From positions 124,001 through 188,000 of the forward strand of contig NZ_BDBU01000025.1 of assembly GCF_001613145.1 (NCBI RefSeq): a DNA stretch of 64,000 nucleotides, given 5' to 3'. Below are positions 31,657 to 40,073 of this stretch, piece by piece; position 1 is the stretch's first letter; each line of letters begins with the position of its first letter. Position numbers and translations under genes: made by a program. The notes under the pieces were generated by a model, which saw nothing but the letters and a program-made list of their open reading frames with translations, did not search any database and had not been told where the DNA came from. This DNA comes from Nocardia jejuensis NBRC 103114 (lineage in GTDB: Bacteria > Actinomycetota > Actinomycetes > Mycobacteriales > Mycobacteriaceae).

Positions 31657-33022
31657 TGGCGGGGACTTTCTGTTCGAGCAGCGGAGCGACGCGGTCACGG
31701 GTGCGATACGACCAATCGGTGTTCGCGGCGACCCCCAGTGCGAGGACTGCGGCGGCGAAACCGGTGATGGTCCACCACAGTCCGGCCCCCGAGAGCGCAC
31801 CACACAATGCCACACCGAGGCTCACTCCGACCTGACGACTGGTGGAGGCCACCGCCGAGGCCGCGCCCGCGCGATCGAGCGGCATGCCGCTCACCGCGGT
31901 CGTGGTGATGGGCGCGTTGACCATGCCGAAGCCCACGCCGAAGATCGCGAACACGATGATCAGCTGCCAGAGAGGGGTCTCCGGGGCGAGCCGGGTGAGG
32001 CCGATCGCGGCCACGCCCATGAAGACACCGGCCACCAGCAGCGACGGCCGGGTGCCGTACCGCCCGACCATCCGCCCCGAGATCGGCGAGAAGACCAGCA
32101 TGGCCAGCGCCATCGGCAGGTACAGCAGACCGGTGTGAGTGGCCGAGAAGTGCCGGGTGCCTTGCAGATACAGCGAGACGTCGAACAGGAACGCGCCCAG
32201 TCCCGCGAACGCGCAGACCGCGATCACGGTGGCCGAGGAGAACGGGAAGCTGCGGAAGAAACGCAGATCGATGAACGGCGACGGATGACGCGACTCGTGC
32301 CGGATGAAGCCGGCCAGCGCGGCGGCGGTCAGCACGAAGATCAGCGGCGTGCCCTCGATCAGGCCGAACACCAGGGTGAACAGGATGGCGATCGCCAGCA
32401 CCTGACCGATTGGATCGATGCCGCGCGCGTTCGCCGACTTCGATTCCGGAACGTAGATCGTGGTGAGCACGAAGGCGACCGCGACGATCGGCAGATTGAT
32501 CCAGAACACCGACTGCCAGCCCAGCGCGTCGATCAGCCCACCGCCGACCAGTGGGCCGATCGCGGTCGAGATGCCGACCACCGCGCCCCACACACCCACC
32601 GCGCGGGCGCGCTCCACCCGCCCGGTGAAGACGGTCGTAATGATCGACATGGCAACGGGATTGAGCATGGAACCGCCGATGGCCTGCACGAAGCGCGCAC
32701 CGATCAGCACCTCGATGGTCGGTGCGAGGCTGCACAGCAGCGAGCCGCCCGCGAAGATCAGCAGCCCGATCCGGAACATCCGCTTGCGCCCGAAGCGGTC
32801 GGCGGTCGCGCCCGAGAGCATCAGCAGGCTGGCGAGAGTGAGGGTGTAGACGTCGACGATCCACTGCAGTTTCGACAGCGGCGCACCGAGATCGTTCTGG
32901 ATGGTGGGGAGCGCGACATTGACGATCGTCGCGTCCATCGACGAGATGAGCAGGCTCATGCAACAGGTGATCAGCACGATCGTCTTGCGCCGGGCCGTCA
33001 GCCCGTCAACAGTTGTAAGCAC
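31646..33022 (-). CDS. MFS drug exporter, DHA2 (14-helix) family
   Basis: About 458 residues. LISSMDATIVNVALPTIQNDLG, QWIVDVYTLTLASLLMLSG, motif A GATADRFGRKRMFR and motif C-like GPLVGGGLIDALGWQSVFW are all present. Start GTG 33022 coincides with the predicted transcription start (TTGTCA-17-CACAAT), suggesting a leaderless mRNA; GTG/ATG further upstream would lie within the promoter. Operon with the MarR regulator. Confidence 0.88.
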   Translation of the reverse strand: MLTTVDGLTARRKTIVLITCCMSLLISSMDATIVNVALPTIQNDLGAPLSKLQWIVDVYTLTLASLLMLSGATADRFGRKRMFRIGLLIFAGGSLLCSLAPTIEVLIGARFVQAIGGSMLNPVAMSIITTVFTGRVERARAVGVWGAVVGISTAIGPLVGGGLIDALGWQSVFWINLPIVAVAFVLTTIYVPESKSANARGIDPIGQVLAIAILFTLVFGLIEGTPLIFVLTAAALAGFIRHESRHPSPFIDLRFFRSFPFSSATVIAVCAFAGLGAFLFDVSLYLQGTRHFSATHTGLLYLPMALAMLVFSPISGRMVGRYGTRPSLLVAGVFMGVAAIGLTRLAPETPLWQLIIVFAIFGVGFGMVNAPITTTAVSGMPLDRAGAASAVASTSRQVGVSLGVALCGALSGAGLWWTITGFAAAVLALGVAANTDWSYRTRDRVAPLLEQKVPANAG

Positions 33023-33057
33023 ACAACGATTGTGAATCCACAACTGTTTGCTGACAA
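33008..33057 (-). promoter_or_regulatory. MFS-marR promoter with nested inverted repeats
   Basis: Minus-strand -35 TTGTCA (33057-33052), 17-bp spacer, -10 CACAAT (33034-33029). A perfect 9-bp inverted repeat AACAGTTGT (33008-33016) / ACAACTGTT (33040-33048) brackets a second palindrome CACAACGATTGTG (33022-33034) that covers the -10. All use the same GTTGT half-site, a typical MarR pattern. Confidence 0.6.
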
Positions 33058-33083
33058 CCCCGGAACACAGTGGGACAGGTCAC

Positions 33084-33815
33084 TCAGCGAGTCGGTTGCC
33101 ACTGCGTGAAGACTCCGGACAGCGCACCGAGCACATCCTCGGTCTGCTCTTCCGAGGTGCCGTAGGTATGGGCACTGACCGTGAACCCCGGACCGAACGA
33201 GGCCGAGGCCACCTCGGGCACCCCCACATCGGCCCAGCCCCATTTGGTTCCGGTCACCCGCGGTAGCCGGGCGGTGCCCCAGTCCTGCGCGGTGCCGTCG
33301 GCGGCGACCGGGTTGGCATGCTCCATCCAGTCGAACAGCGGGGAGTGCGGATCGGTGCGCTGCTTGGCCGCCAGGAAATCGGCGATATCGGCCGTGCTGG
33401 TCGAGGACATACCCCAATCGCTCGCGCCGTGGGTCGCCTCGAGCTGGTACTCGGCGGCCACGGCATCGATGGCCTGCGGGTATTTCGCGGCCATGACATC
33501 GGCCGCGGCGTCGTCGGAGTTGCGGATCATGCGTTCGCCCAGCGCCTTGTCCTCGGCGGAACCGTCGCCGTGCCGCAGCGCGTAATCGACCAGGTACAGC
33601 TTGGAAATCGACAGTCCCCCACGCGATTCCGTCTCGTTCGAGGTACCCCAGCCGACTCCCGGGACCATGGTGCGCAGCGAGATGGACGTGCGCGGGGGCA
33701 CGTCGGCGTGCACCGGCGGCGGCTCGTTCGGCTTCGGCTCGGCGGCGGCGCTCGGTGCGAAACACAAGCACACCCCCGCGGCGAGTGCCCCGATCAGCCC
33801 GGTCCGATAGCGCAT
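33084..33815 (-). CDS. Secreted beta-lactamase-fold serine hydrolase-like protein
   Basis: A 243-residue exported protein: signal peptide about 1-24 (LIGALAAGVCLCFAPSAAAEP), a Ser-x-x-Lys in GGLSISKLYL, a SDD motif in RNSDDAAADVM in the place of SDN, and TGTKWGWAD in the KTG position. These fit the class A beta-lactamase/PBP fold, but the replacements leave antibiotic hydrolysis uncertain. Start ATG 33815 chosen as the first codon of the signal peptide; the frame is open well upstream but not protein-like. Confidence 0.7.
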   Translation of the reverse strand: MRYRTGLIGALAAGVCLCFAPSAAAEPKPNEPPPVHADVPPRTSISLRTMVPGVGWGTSNETESRGGLSISKLYLVDYALRHGDGSAEDKALGERMIRNSDDAAADVMAAKYPQAIDAVAAEYQLEATHGASDWGMSSTSTADIADFLAAKQRTDPHSPLFDWMEHANPVAADGTAQDWGTARLPRVTGTKWGWADVGVPEVASASFGPGFTVSAHTYGTSEEQTEDVLGALSGVFTQWQPTR

Positions 33816-34231
33816 CGCAACCTCCGCGTCGTGCCCCCACCGACCCACTCTGCCCGCGCGCGACGCCGACACCAGCGAAAACCGGTCTGACACGCCGCGC
33901 CGATCATCGCGAACGAGGCATCCCTGCGACGCGACAGCCGTGCCGTGCACGCGCTGACAGGGCACCGCGACCATCCGGAACAACGCCGTCGGATCAACCG
34001 ACCGGCAACAGACCCGCGAGACGTGACGAACCCGGGGATGCGGAGCACACCCGGGACGCAGACGCCGAGATTTTGCGAACCCGGGACGCGGGCACCGCGC
34101 GATCACACCCGGCGGCGCGGATCCCGACGGGCGACGTACCCGCGACAGATTCCACCCGCAGGGCATCGAAGACCGGCGATCCGCGATGGGTTCCGGCCTT
34201 CGATGCCGCGTCCTCGAGCGGTGCCGCCGAG
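33816..34231. other. Intergenic, no gene seen
   Basis: Frames are open on both strands only because of GC content. No start, RBS or recognisable protein in about 415 bp. Confidence 0.5.
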
Positions 34232-35221
34232 TCAGACGGTGAGGATCGTGCGCCCGGCGGCGGTCCGGGATTCGATGGCGGCGTGTGCGGCGGCCGCGTC
34301 CTCGAGCGGGAAGCTCTGCCCGATCACGACCTCCAGCCGTCCGGCGGCGGCCTCGGCCTGGGCGCGGTCGTGCAGCGCGTTCCAGTCGACGCCGTCAGCG
34401 GTCAGCTCGAACAATGTGACGACCGTAACACCCTGTGCAGCAGCCGCTTCCGTGTCGACGGCGGCGAATCCTCCAGCGGCGTTGCCGTATCCGATGAACC
34501 GGGCCCCCGGCGTCACCGCACCGAGCGCTATCCCGCCGGTCTCCCCGCCCGCGCCGTCCAGGACCACCTGCACGCCGCCGGTCAGCTCCCGGACCTTCTC
34601 GACCCACCCGTCCTCGGAGTAGTCGACCACTTCCTGCGCGCCGAGGCGTTGCGCCAGTTCCAGTTTCGCCGCACCCCGCGCGGCGGCGATGACCCTGGCG
34701 CCGGCCGTGCGGGCTAGCTGGATCAGCAGGGTCCCCAAACCCCCGGCGGCCGCGGTGATCAGCACCCATTCGCCCGGCTGGATCGCGGCCCGATCGGCGA
34801 CGGCGAGCGCGGTGCGCCCGTCGTGCACCAGCGCCACCGCCTGGGTCAGGCTCAATCCGTCGGGCACGACCGCGAGGGTGTCGGCCTTGGCCAAGGCCCG
34901 CTCCGCGTATCCCCCGGTCGGGGTGCCACCGCCGATTCCACTCGCGGCCGTGGGCGTCCCGACCCGGCGGCCGATCCATTCCGCGCCGACTCCGGCACCG
35001 ACCGACTCGACCACTCCGGCGACCGCGCCGCCGGGCACGAACGGCGGCGCGACCGGGAAGTAGTCCCTGCCCGCACCGCTGCGCAGCAGCGTGTCCAGGA
35101 ACATCACGTCCGCCGCCTCGACCCGCACCACGACCTCGCCGGGACCGGCCACCGGATCGGGGGCCTCGGTCACCGTCAACGCCTCGGGTCCTCCGAATGC
35201 CTCGGCCTGCACTGTGCGCAT
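34232..35221 (-). CDS. Quinone oxidoreductase / zinc-type alcohol dehydrogenase-like protein
   Basis: A 329-residue MDR-family reductase: GPGEVVVRVEAADVMFLDTL at the start, FVPGGAVAGVV, NADPH motif ITAAAGGLGTLLIQLA, and VVDYSEDGWVEKVRELTGG. No zinc ligands, so NADPH:quinone or enone reduction is likely. Start ATG 35221. A MerR-type operator lies directly upstream, predicting induction by a redox or electrophile stress sensor that is not encoded here. Confidence 0.88.
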   Translation of the reverse strand: MRTVQAEAFGGPEALTVTEAPDPVAGPGEVVVRVEAADVMFLDTLLRSGAGRDYFPVAPPFVPGGAVAGVVESVGAGVGAEWIGRRVGTPTAASGIGGGTPTGGYAERALAKADTLAVVPDGLSLTQAVALVHDGRTALAVADRAAIQPGEWVLITAAAGGLGTLLIQLARTAGARVIAAARGAAKLELAQRLGAQEVVDYSEDGWVEKVRELTGGVQVVLDGAGGETGGIALGAVTPGARFIGYGNAAGGFAAVDTEAAAAQGVTVVTLFELTADGVDWNALHDRAQAEAAAGRLEVVIGQSFPLEDAAAAHAAIESRTAAGRTILTV

Positions 35222-35266
35222 CTCGCTGCCGCCCTTCCGTTCTCGACCGTTGTTCCGACTGCTCAC

Positions 35267-35297
35267 AGCTTGGAACCTGAACATAGGTTCAGGTCAA
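35267..35297 (-). promoter_or_regulatory. MerR-type promoter/operator of the quinone oxidoreductase gene
   Basis: An 18-bp palindrome CCTGAAC-ATAG-GTTCAGG (35276-35293) lies directly downstream of a minus-strand -35 TTGACC (35297-35292). With the 19-bp spacer typical of MerR targets the -10 would be CAAGCT (35272-35267). The layout matches SoxR/NmlR-like sites, where the dimer sits between -35 and -10. Confidence 0.6.
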
Positions 35298-35836
35298 GTC
35301 GACAGCCCAGATTTCACGCGGAGCGAACCGGGGAATATCCGCGCCGCCCTTCGGGACCCCGTCCTCGACCCGAACCAGACCGGAGATCTCACCGCATTCG
35401 GCGCTCGGACGCCCCGATCGGATTCCGGCGGTTCCTACGAGGCCGCCCGACCGCACCCGGCGAGCACCCCGTGCCGACGCGCGGATACCAGGGACGCACG
35501 CGAGCATTACCCGCCCGCGAACCCGAATCCCGGGACGCCCCCGTCGATCAGCGGGATCCGCACTCGGTCCGCACACCCCGGCGAACATTGGCGGAACATG
35601 TCACGCCGGTCGATGAAACTCCGCCCCAACGGATCTCACGTCCGCCCGGTGCAGTGCGCCCGCCCATCGAGACTTCGTTTGCCGGGGTGTTCGCGCTCAG
35701 GTAGCGCCGAGCGTCCCGGGTGCCTATGCTCGTCCGCGAGATCCGAATCCTCTTGTCGGTCCGCCTATTTGGCGTGCCCTCAGGCCGGGGGGCGACGGTC
35801 GCTTCGGGGCGTCTGCCTCGATGAACGAGTGCGGAA
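35298..35836. other. Intergenic, no gene seen
   Basis: About 540 bp between the quinone oxidoreductase operator and the conservon. Open frames on both strands lack protein-like composition or recognisable domains. Confidence 0.5.
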
Positions 35837-37417
35837 GTGCGAAGCTTGTCGGAGTCATCGAATCCGCCGGGCGGCGTACCGGAGCCCCGGTCGGGTGTTC
35901 GGGTGCCGTTTCGGACGTTGTCGGCGTGTATCGGATCAGTTGTTCTAGGGGTCGCCGCGACGTATTTCATCGCGTCCGACGATCTGCGTATCCCCCTCGT
36001 GGTGATCGTGGGCGTGCTGGGCGCACTGCTGGGCGCGGCGGTGACGGTCGCGGAGTACTACCGGTCCGAGGCCGGGCGCGCACGCCGGGACGGTGACGCT
36101 CGCGCGGCATGGGCGGATGCCCGCACCGCCGCGGTGATCACCGAGGCCGAGTCCCGGATGGCCTCGGTCATCGCCGAGGCGCAGGGTCGAATCGCGGAGG
36201 CCGACTCCAAGGTTCAGACGCTCGACGCCGCCACATCCGAGCGCGCGCGAGATGCCAAGGACAGCGAGAACCGCCGGGCCGCGGCGCTGTCGGCCTTCGC
36301 GGGCGCGGCCGGGCGCATGCAGGCCATGAGCACCAGCATGCTGGCCGAGCTGCGCGAGATGGAGAACCGGCACGGCGATCCGAAGGTGCTCGCCGATCTG
36401 CTGGAACTGGACCACCGCACCGCGCAGGCGGGCCGCCTGGCCGACAGCATCGCGGTGCTGAGCGGCGCGCGGACCGGCCGCCGCTGGGCCAAACCCATTG
36501 CCATGGAATCGATCCTGCGCGGAGCGATGGGCCGGGTCGCGGGCTACCAGCGGGTGCGGCTGCGGGCGGTCACCGATATCGCCATCGCCGGGCACGCGGC
36601 CGAGGGCGTCATGCACGCACTGGCCGAGTTGCTCGACAATGCCTGCAACTTCTCCCCGCCCACCACCGAGGTGCACGTGTACGCGGCCGAGGTGCCCGCG
36701 GGCGTGGTGATCACCATCGAGGACAGCGGCCTGGTGATGAGCGAATCCGCCTTGCGCCGAGCCGAATCCACGGTCTCGGGCCGCACCGGCGGCGGTTCGG
36801 ATCTGTCCTCGCTCTCGGGCACCCGCCTGGGCCTGGCCGTGGTCGGCTACCTGGCACGCAAGCACGAACTGACCGTGTCCTACCGCCCGTCCGCGATCGG
36901 CGGCACGGCCGTGGTGATCGTGGTCCCGCGCGAGCTGACCACCCGCGTCGATCGCACCGCGACGCTCGGCTCCATTCCGCTGCCCGCCGCCGCGATCGAG
37001 CAGCACTCCGATCGGCAGCAAGCCCTTCCGGTCCGCGAAACCGCCGCGCTGCCCGCCGCCGAACCGGCCCGCGCGCTCACCGATCTCGAGACCTTCGCCA
37101 CCGAGAGCGCCCCCGCCACAGCGCCTTCGGGTGCAGTGCCTTCGGCTACCGAGCTCGCCACCACGCCTTCGGCTGCAGCGCCAGTCACCACGTCCGGTCT
37201 GCCCAAACGCCGCCGCGGCACCACCCTGGCGGCGGTGCACCCCGGTGGTCTGCCGGACATGCTGCCCGACGGCCCCGACCCCCAGAACTCTCCCCTGCCG
37301 CTGCGTCAGGTCTCCTCGCCCTCCGCGCTCGGCGCCTTCCAGCGCGCGATGAACGGTCGCGAGAATGCCGGCGCCGCAACCTCTTCCCCGTCCGTAGCCT
37401 TGGAGGCCGATCAATGA
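35837..37417 (+). CDS. cvnA: Conservon protein A: membrane sensor histidine kinase-like ATPase
   Basis: A 526-residue protein: two membrane helices within about 25-75, a coiled Ala/Glu-rich stretch (80-155), then a histidine-kinase HATPase domain with N box HALAELLDNACNFSPPTTEV, the G1 position EDSGLVMS and GTRLGLAVVGYLA. There is no clear phospho-acceptor His. A Pro/Ala-rich tail follows. CvnA proteins work with B, C and D as a membrane-bound G-protein-like signalling complex. ATGA overlap with the next gene. GTG start. Confidence 0.88.
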   Translation: MRSLSESSNPPGGVPEPRSGVRVPFRTLSACIGSVVLGVAATYFIASDDLRIPLVVIVGVLGALLGAAVTVAEYYRSEAGRARRDGDARAAWADARTAAVITEAESRMASVIAEAQGRIAEADSKVQTLDAATSERARDAKDSENRRAAALSAFAGAAGRMQAMSTSMLAELREMENRHGDPKVLADLLELDHRTAQAGRLADSIAVLSGARTGRRWAKPIAMESILRGAMGRVAGYQRVRLRAVTDIAIAGHAAEGVMHALAELLDNACNFSPPTTEVHVYAAEVPAGVVITIEDSGLVMSESALRRAESTVSGRTGGGSDLSSLSGTRLGLAVVGYLARKHELTVSYRPSAIGGTAVVIVVPRELTTRVDRTATLGSIPLPAAAIEQHSDRQQALPVRETAALPAAEPARALTDLETFATESAPATAPSGAVPSATELATTPSAAAPVTTSGLPKRRRGTTLAAVHPGGLPDMLPDGPDPQNSPLPLRQVSSPSALGAFQRAMNGRENAGAATSSPSVALEADQ

Positions 37418-37863
37418 ATCCGACCGGGACGCCGTCGGCGACACATCTGGGCTGGCTGCTCGAGCAGCTGCTCACCCGTACCCCGCGCGCCAAGCACGCC
37501 CTGCTGCTGTCCGGCGACGGTCTGAAGATCTGCCATACCCCCGAGCTCGGCAACGACAGCGCCGATCAGCTCGCCGCCATCTCCGCCGGCATCCAAAGTC
37601 TCTCCCACGGTGCCTCTATCGAATTCGGTGACGGCCGCGGCGGAGTGCGCCAGTCCATGACCGAGTTCTATGGGGGCATCCTGTTCATCGTCGAGGCCGG
37701 GGTCGGCGCGCATATCGCGGTGGTCGCCGCGGAGGACGCCGACGCGGGCCTGGTCGGCCACAATATGCGAGAGCTGGTCGAGCAACTCGGCGAGCATCTC
37801 GCCGCCGCGCCCAGAATTCCGGGCGCGACCGTACCCCAGGGCCGGGGAGCTGGCGTGTCGTGA
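37414..37863 (+). CDS. cvnB: Conservon protein B: Roadblock/LC7 domain protein
   Basis: A 149-residue Roadblock/LC7 protein: LGWLLEQLLTRTPRAKHALLLSGDGL, then GRGGVRQSMTEFYGGILFIVEAG and LAVVAAEDADAGLVGHNM-like end. In other systems Roadblock proteins are GTPase-activating or scaffold subunits (MglB-like) for the CvnD GTPase. It overlaps its neighbours by four bases on both sides. Confidence 0.9.
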   Translation: MNPTGTPSATHLGWLLEQLLTRTPRAKHALLLSGDGLKICHTPELGNDSADQLAAISAGIQSLSHGASIEFGDGRGGVRQSMTEFYGGILFIVEAGVGAHIAVVAAEDADAGLVGHNMRELVEQLGEHLAAAPRIPGATVPQGRGAGVS

Positions 37864-38216
37864 CCAGGCCAGACGAGGATCCGGACCGGCTCTACACGCT
37901 GACCGGCGGACGCAGCCGGCCCGATTCGGATGCCTTCGATCTGGTCACCCTCGTTGTGAGCGAATGTGATCCGAGTCCCGGCATGCAGTCCGAGCATGTG
38001 GCGATCCTGGAGATCTGCCGCTCGCCCGCCGCGGTCGTGGAGATCGCGGCGGAGTTGAAACTCCCGGTCGGCATCACCACGATCCTACTGTCGGACCTGC
38101 TGCTCGCGGGCCGGATCACCGTGCGGCATCCGCGCACGAACCCTGGCGCGCAATGGAATTCGCTTCCAGACTCCACCACCCTCGAGAAGGTGCTCGTTGG
38201 ACTCCGCAATCTTTGA
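37860..38216 (+). CDS. cvnC: Conservon protein C: DUF742
   Basis: A 118-residue DUF742 protein. It opens with DRLYTLTGGRSRP, has ILEICRSPAAVVEIAAELKLPVG and a C-terminal VLVGLRNL. The centre resembles a winged helix. GTG start in a GTGA overlap; the end overlaps cvnD by 20 bp. Confidence 0.9.
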   Translation: MTRPDEDPDRLYTLTGGRSRPDSDAFDLVTLVVSECDPSPGMQSEHVAILEICRSPAAVVEIAAELKLPVGITTILLSDLLLAGRITVRHPRTNPGAQWNSLPDSTTLEKVLVGLRNL

Positions 38217-38814
38217 TCCCCGGCCCGCCCGCGCGGACGCACCACTGCACGCCGATGCCCGGCACGGCCTGAAGATCGTCATCGTGGGCGGTTTCGGCGT
38301 CGGCAAGACCACCATGGTGCGCTCGATCAGCGAGATCCGGCCGCTGGACACCGAGGCCACCATGACCCAGGTGAGCCAGGGTGTGGACGACATCACTCTC
38401 GCGCCCGGAAAGTCCACCACCACGGTGGCTTTCGACTTCGGCCGGATCACCATCGACGCCGAGCACGTGCTGTATCTGTTCGGCGCCCCCGGCCAGGAGC
38501 GCTTCTGGTTCCTGTGGGATCGACTGTTCACCGGCGCGCTCGGCGCGATCGTGCTGGTGGATCAGCGCCGGATCGAGGACTCGTGGTACGCGATCGACCG
38601 GCTCGAACATCAGCGCACGCCGTTCATCGTGGCGTGCAACAACTTCGGCGGGACGGCCGATCCGCAGGAGGTCCGCGACGCGCTGGATCTGGATCCGCAC
38701 GTGCCGCTGGTGGATTGCGATGCACGCAACCGCGATTCCTGTAAGCGAGTGCTGATCGAACTGGTCGAGTACCTGTACACCCCGACTGCTCCGGTTCGGA
38801 AGGATCCCGCATGA
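38197..38814 (+). CDS. cvnD: Conservon protein D: Ras-like GTP-binding protein
   Basis: A 205-residue small GTPase of the MglA/ArfGAP-like conservon family. P-loop GGFGVGKTTMV, switch II FGAPGQERFWF, and CNNFGG where NKxD normally reads (modified guanine-specificity motif). It is the switch of the conservon, presumably acted on by CvnB. Overlaps the first P450 gene by four bases. Confidence 0.9.
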   Translation: MDSAIFDPRPARADAPLHADARHGLKIVIVGGFGVGKTTMVRSISEIRPLDTEATMTQVSQGVDDITLAPGKSTTTVAFDFGRITIDAEHVLYLFGAPGQERFWFLWDRLFTGALGAIVLVDQRRIEDSWYAIDRLEHQRTPFIVACNNFGGTADPQEVRDALDLDPHVPLVDCDARNRDSCKRVLIELVEYLYTPTAPVRKDPA

Positions 38815-40073
38815 GCTCACCCGCACAGGCCGGCGGCTGCCCGGTTCGGCCGAGCCCCGGCGTGGTTCCGCTGAGTGGCCCGCGCTTTCACACCGACCCG
38901 CAGCATCTCTACAACGAGATGCGCCGCGAGCACGGCGCGGTGGTGCCCGTCGAGCTGCCCGGCGATGTCCCGGCCTGGCTGGTCATCGGATACCGGGAAA
39001 TGCATCAGGTCACCAACTCTCCCGAGTTGTTCCCGCGCGATGTGAGCCTGTGGAACCAGTGGGGGAACATTCCCGCGGACTGGCCGCTGCTGCCCATGGT
39101 CGGTTCACCGCGACCGTCGATCTACTTCACCGCCGGCGCCGAGCATCTGCGGCACGTGGCGATGGTGGAGCCCGCGCTCGAAGCCGTCGATCCGTTCGAA
39201 ATGCGCCGCATCTGCGAGGAACTGTCCGATCGTCTGATCGACCGGTTCTGTGGTCGCGGCACCGCGGATCTGGTCGCCGATTTCGCCGAGCAGCTGCCGG
39301 TGCTGGTGCTGGCCTGGCTGATGGGCTTCTCGGACGAGGACGGCGCCGACCTGGCCTGGACCATGAAGGTGATGGCCGACGGCGGCGCCGACGCCCAGGC
39401 CGCGCAGCTGCGGTTCATGCAGCACATGCAGAACCTGCTCGCCATGAAGCGGGCCGTGCCCGGTGACGACGTCGTCTCGCGCATGATCGCCTACCCGGAT
39501 TCGTTCACCGACGACGAGTACGTCCAGGACCTGATGGCGATCACCGCCGCGGGCCACCTGCCCACCTGTGACTGGCTCGGGAACTCGTTGCGGCTCATGC
39601 TCACCGACGACCGGTTCGCCGCGGCGCTCGGCGGCGGGCGGCGCAGTGTCGGGCAGGCGATGAACGAGGTGCTGTGGGAGGACAGCCCCAATGCGATTCT
39701 GGCGGGGCGCTGGGCCTCGCGCGACACCCGGTTGGGCGACAAGACGATTCGCGCGGGCGACATGCTGCTGCTCGGGCTCGGTCCGGCCAATACCGATCCG
39801 CATGTGCGACAGCATGTCTCGGACCTGGCGCATTCGGGCAACAGCGCGCACTTCGCGTTCAGCCACGGCGAGTACCGCTGCCCCTTCCCGGCGCAACAGC
39901 TCGCCGAGATCATCGCCCGGACCGGGATCGAGGTGCTGCTGGACCGGCTGCCCGACCTGGACCTGGCGGTGCCCGCGCAGAACCTGATGCGGCGACCCTC
40001 CCCCTTCCTGTGCGGAATGACTTCCCTGCCAGTTGTTTTCACGCCTGTTCGAGCTGTCGGAGGTTTCCAGTGA
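38811..40073 (+). CDS. cvnE: Conservon cytochrome P450, CYP157-like, without ExxR
   Basis: A 420-residue P450. The haem Cys357 is in FAFSHGEYRCPF, with Phe instead of the usual Gly two residues later. The K-helix ExxR reads E286-V-L-W289, and the I-helix reads AAGHLPTCD, lacking the acid/alcohol pair. CYP157 enzymes of streptomycete conservons are known for exactly this loss of ExxR. Substrate unknown; oxygen activation may be altered. Co-translated with cvnD and the next P450. Confidence 0.87.
   Translation: MSSPAQAGGCPVRPSPGVVPLSGPRFHTDPQHLYNEMRREHGAVVPVELPGDVPAWLVIGYREMHQVTNSPELFPRDVSLWNQWGNIPADWPLLPMVGSPRPSIYFTAGAEHLRHVAMVEPALEAVDPFEMRRICEELSDRLIDRFCGRGTADLVADFAEQLPVLVLAWLMGFSDEDGADLAWTMKVMADGGADAQAAQLRFMQHMQNLLAMKRAVPGDDVVSRMIAYPDSFTDDEYVQDLMAITAAGHLPTCDWLGNSLRLMLTDDRFAAALGGGRRSVGQAMNEVLWEDSPNAILAGRWASRDTRLGDKTIRAGDMLLLGLGPANTDPHVRQHVSDLAHSGNSAHFAFSHGEYRCPFPAQQLAEIIARTGIEVLLDRLPDLDLAVPAQNLMRRPSPFLCGMTSLPVVFTPVRAVGGFQ

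Noticed and set aside
33084..33815. A functional class A beta-lactamase
   Set aside because: Ser-x-x-Lys is present, but the SDN and KTG positions are altered, so only the fold is claimed.
35548..35970. Minus-strand 140-codon ORF before the conservon
   Set aside because: Arg/Thr/Pro-rich, overlaps the cvnA start and has no recognisable features.
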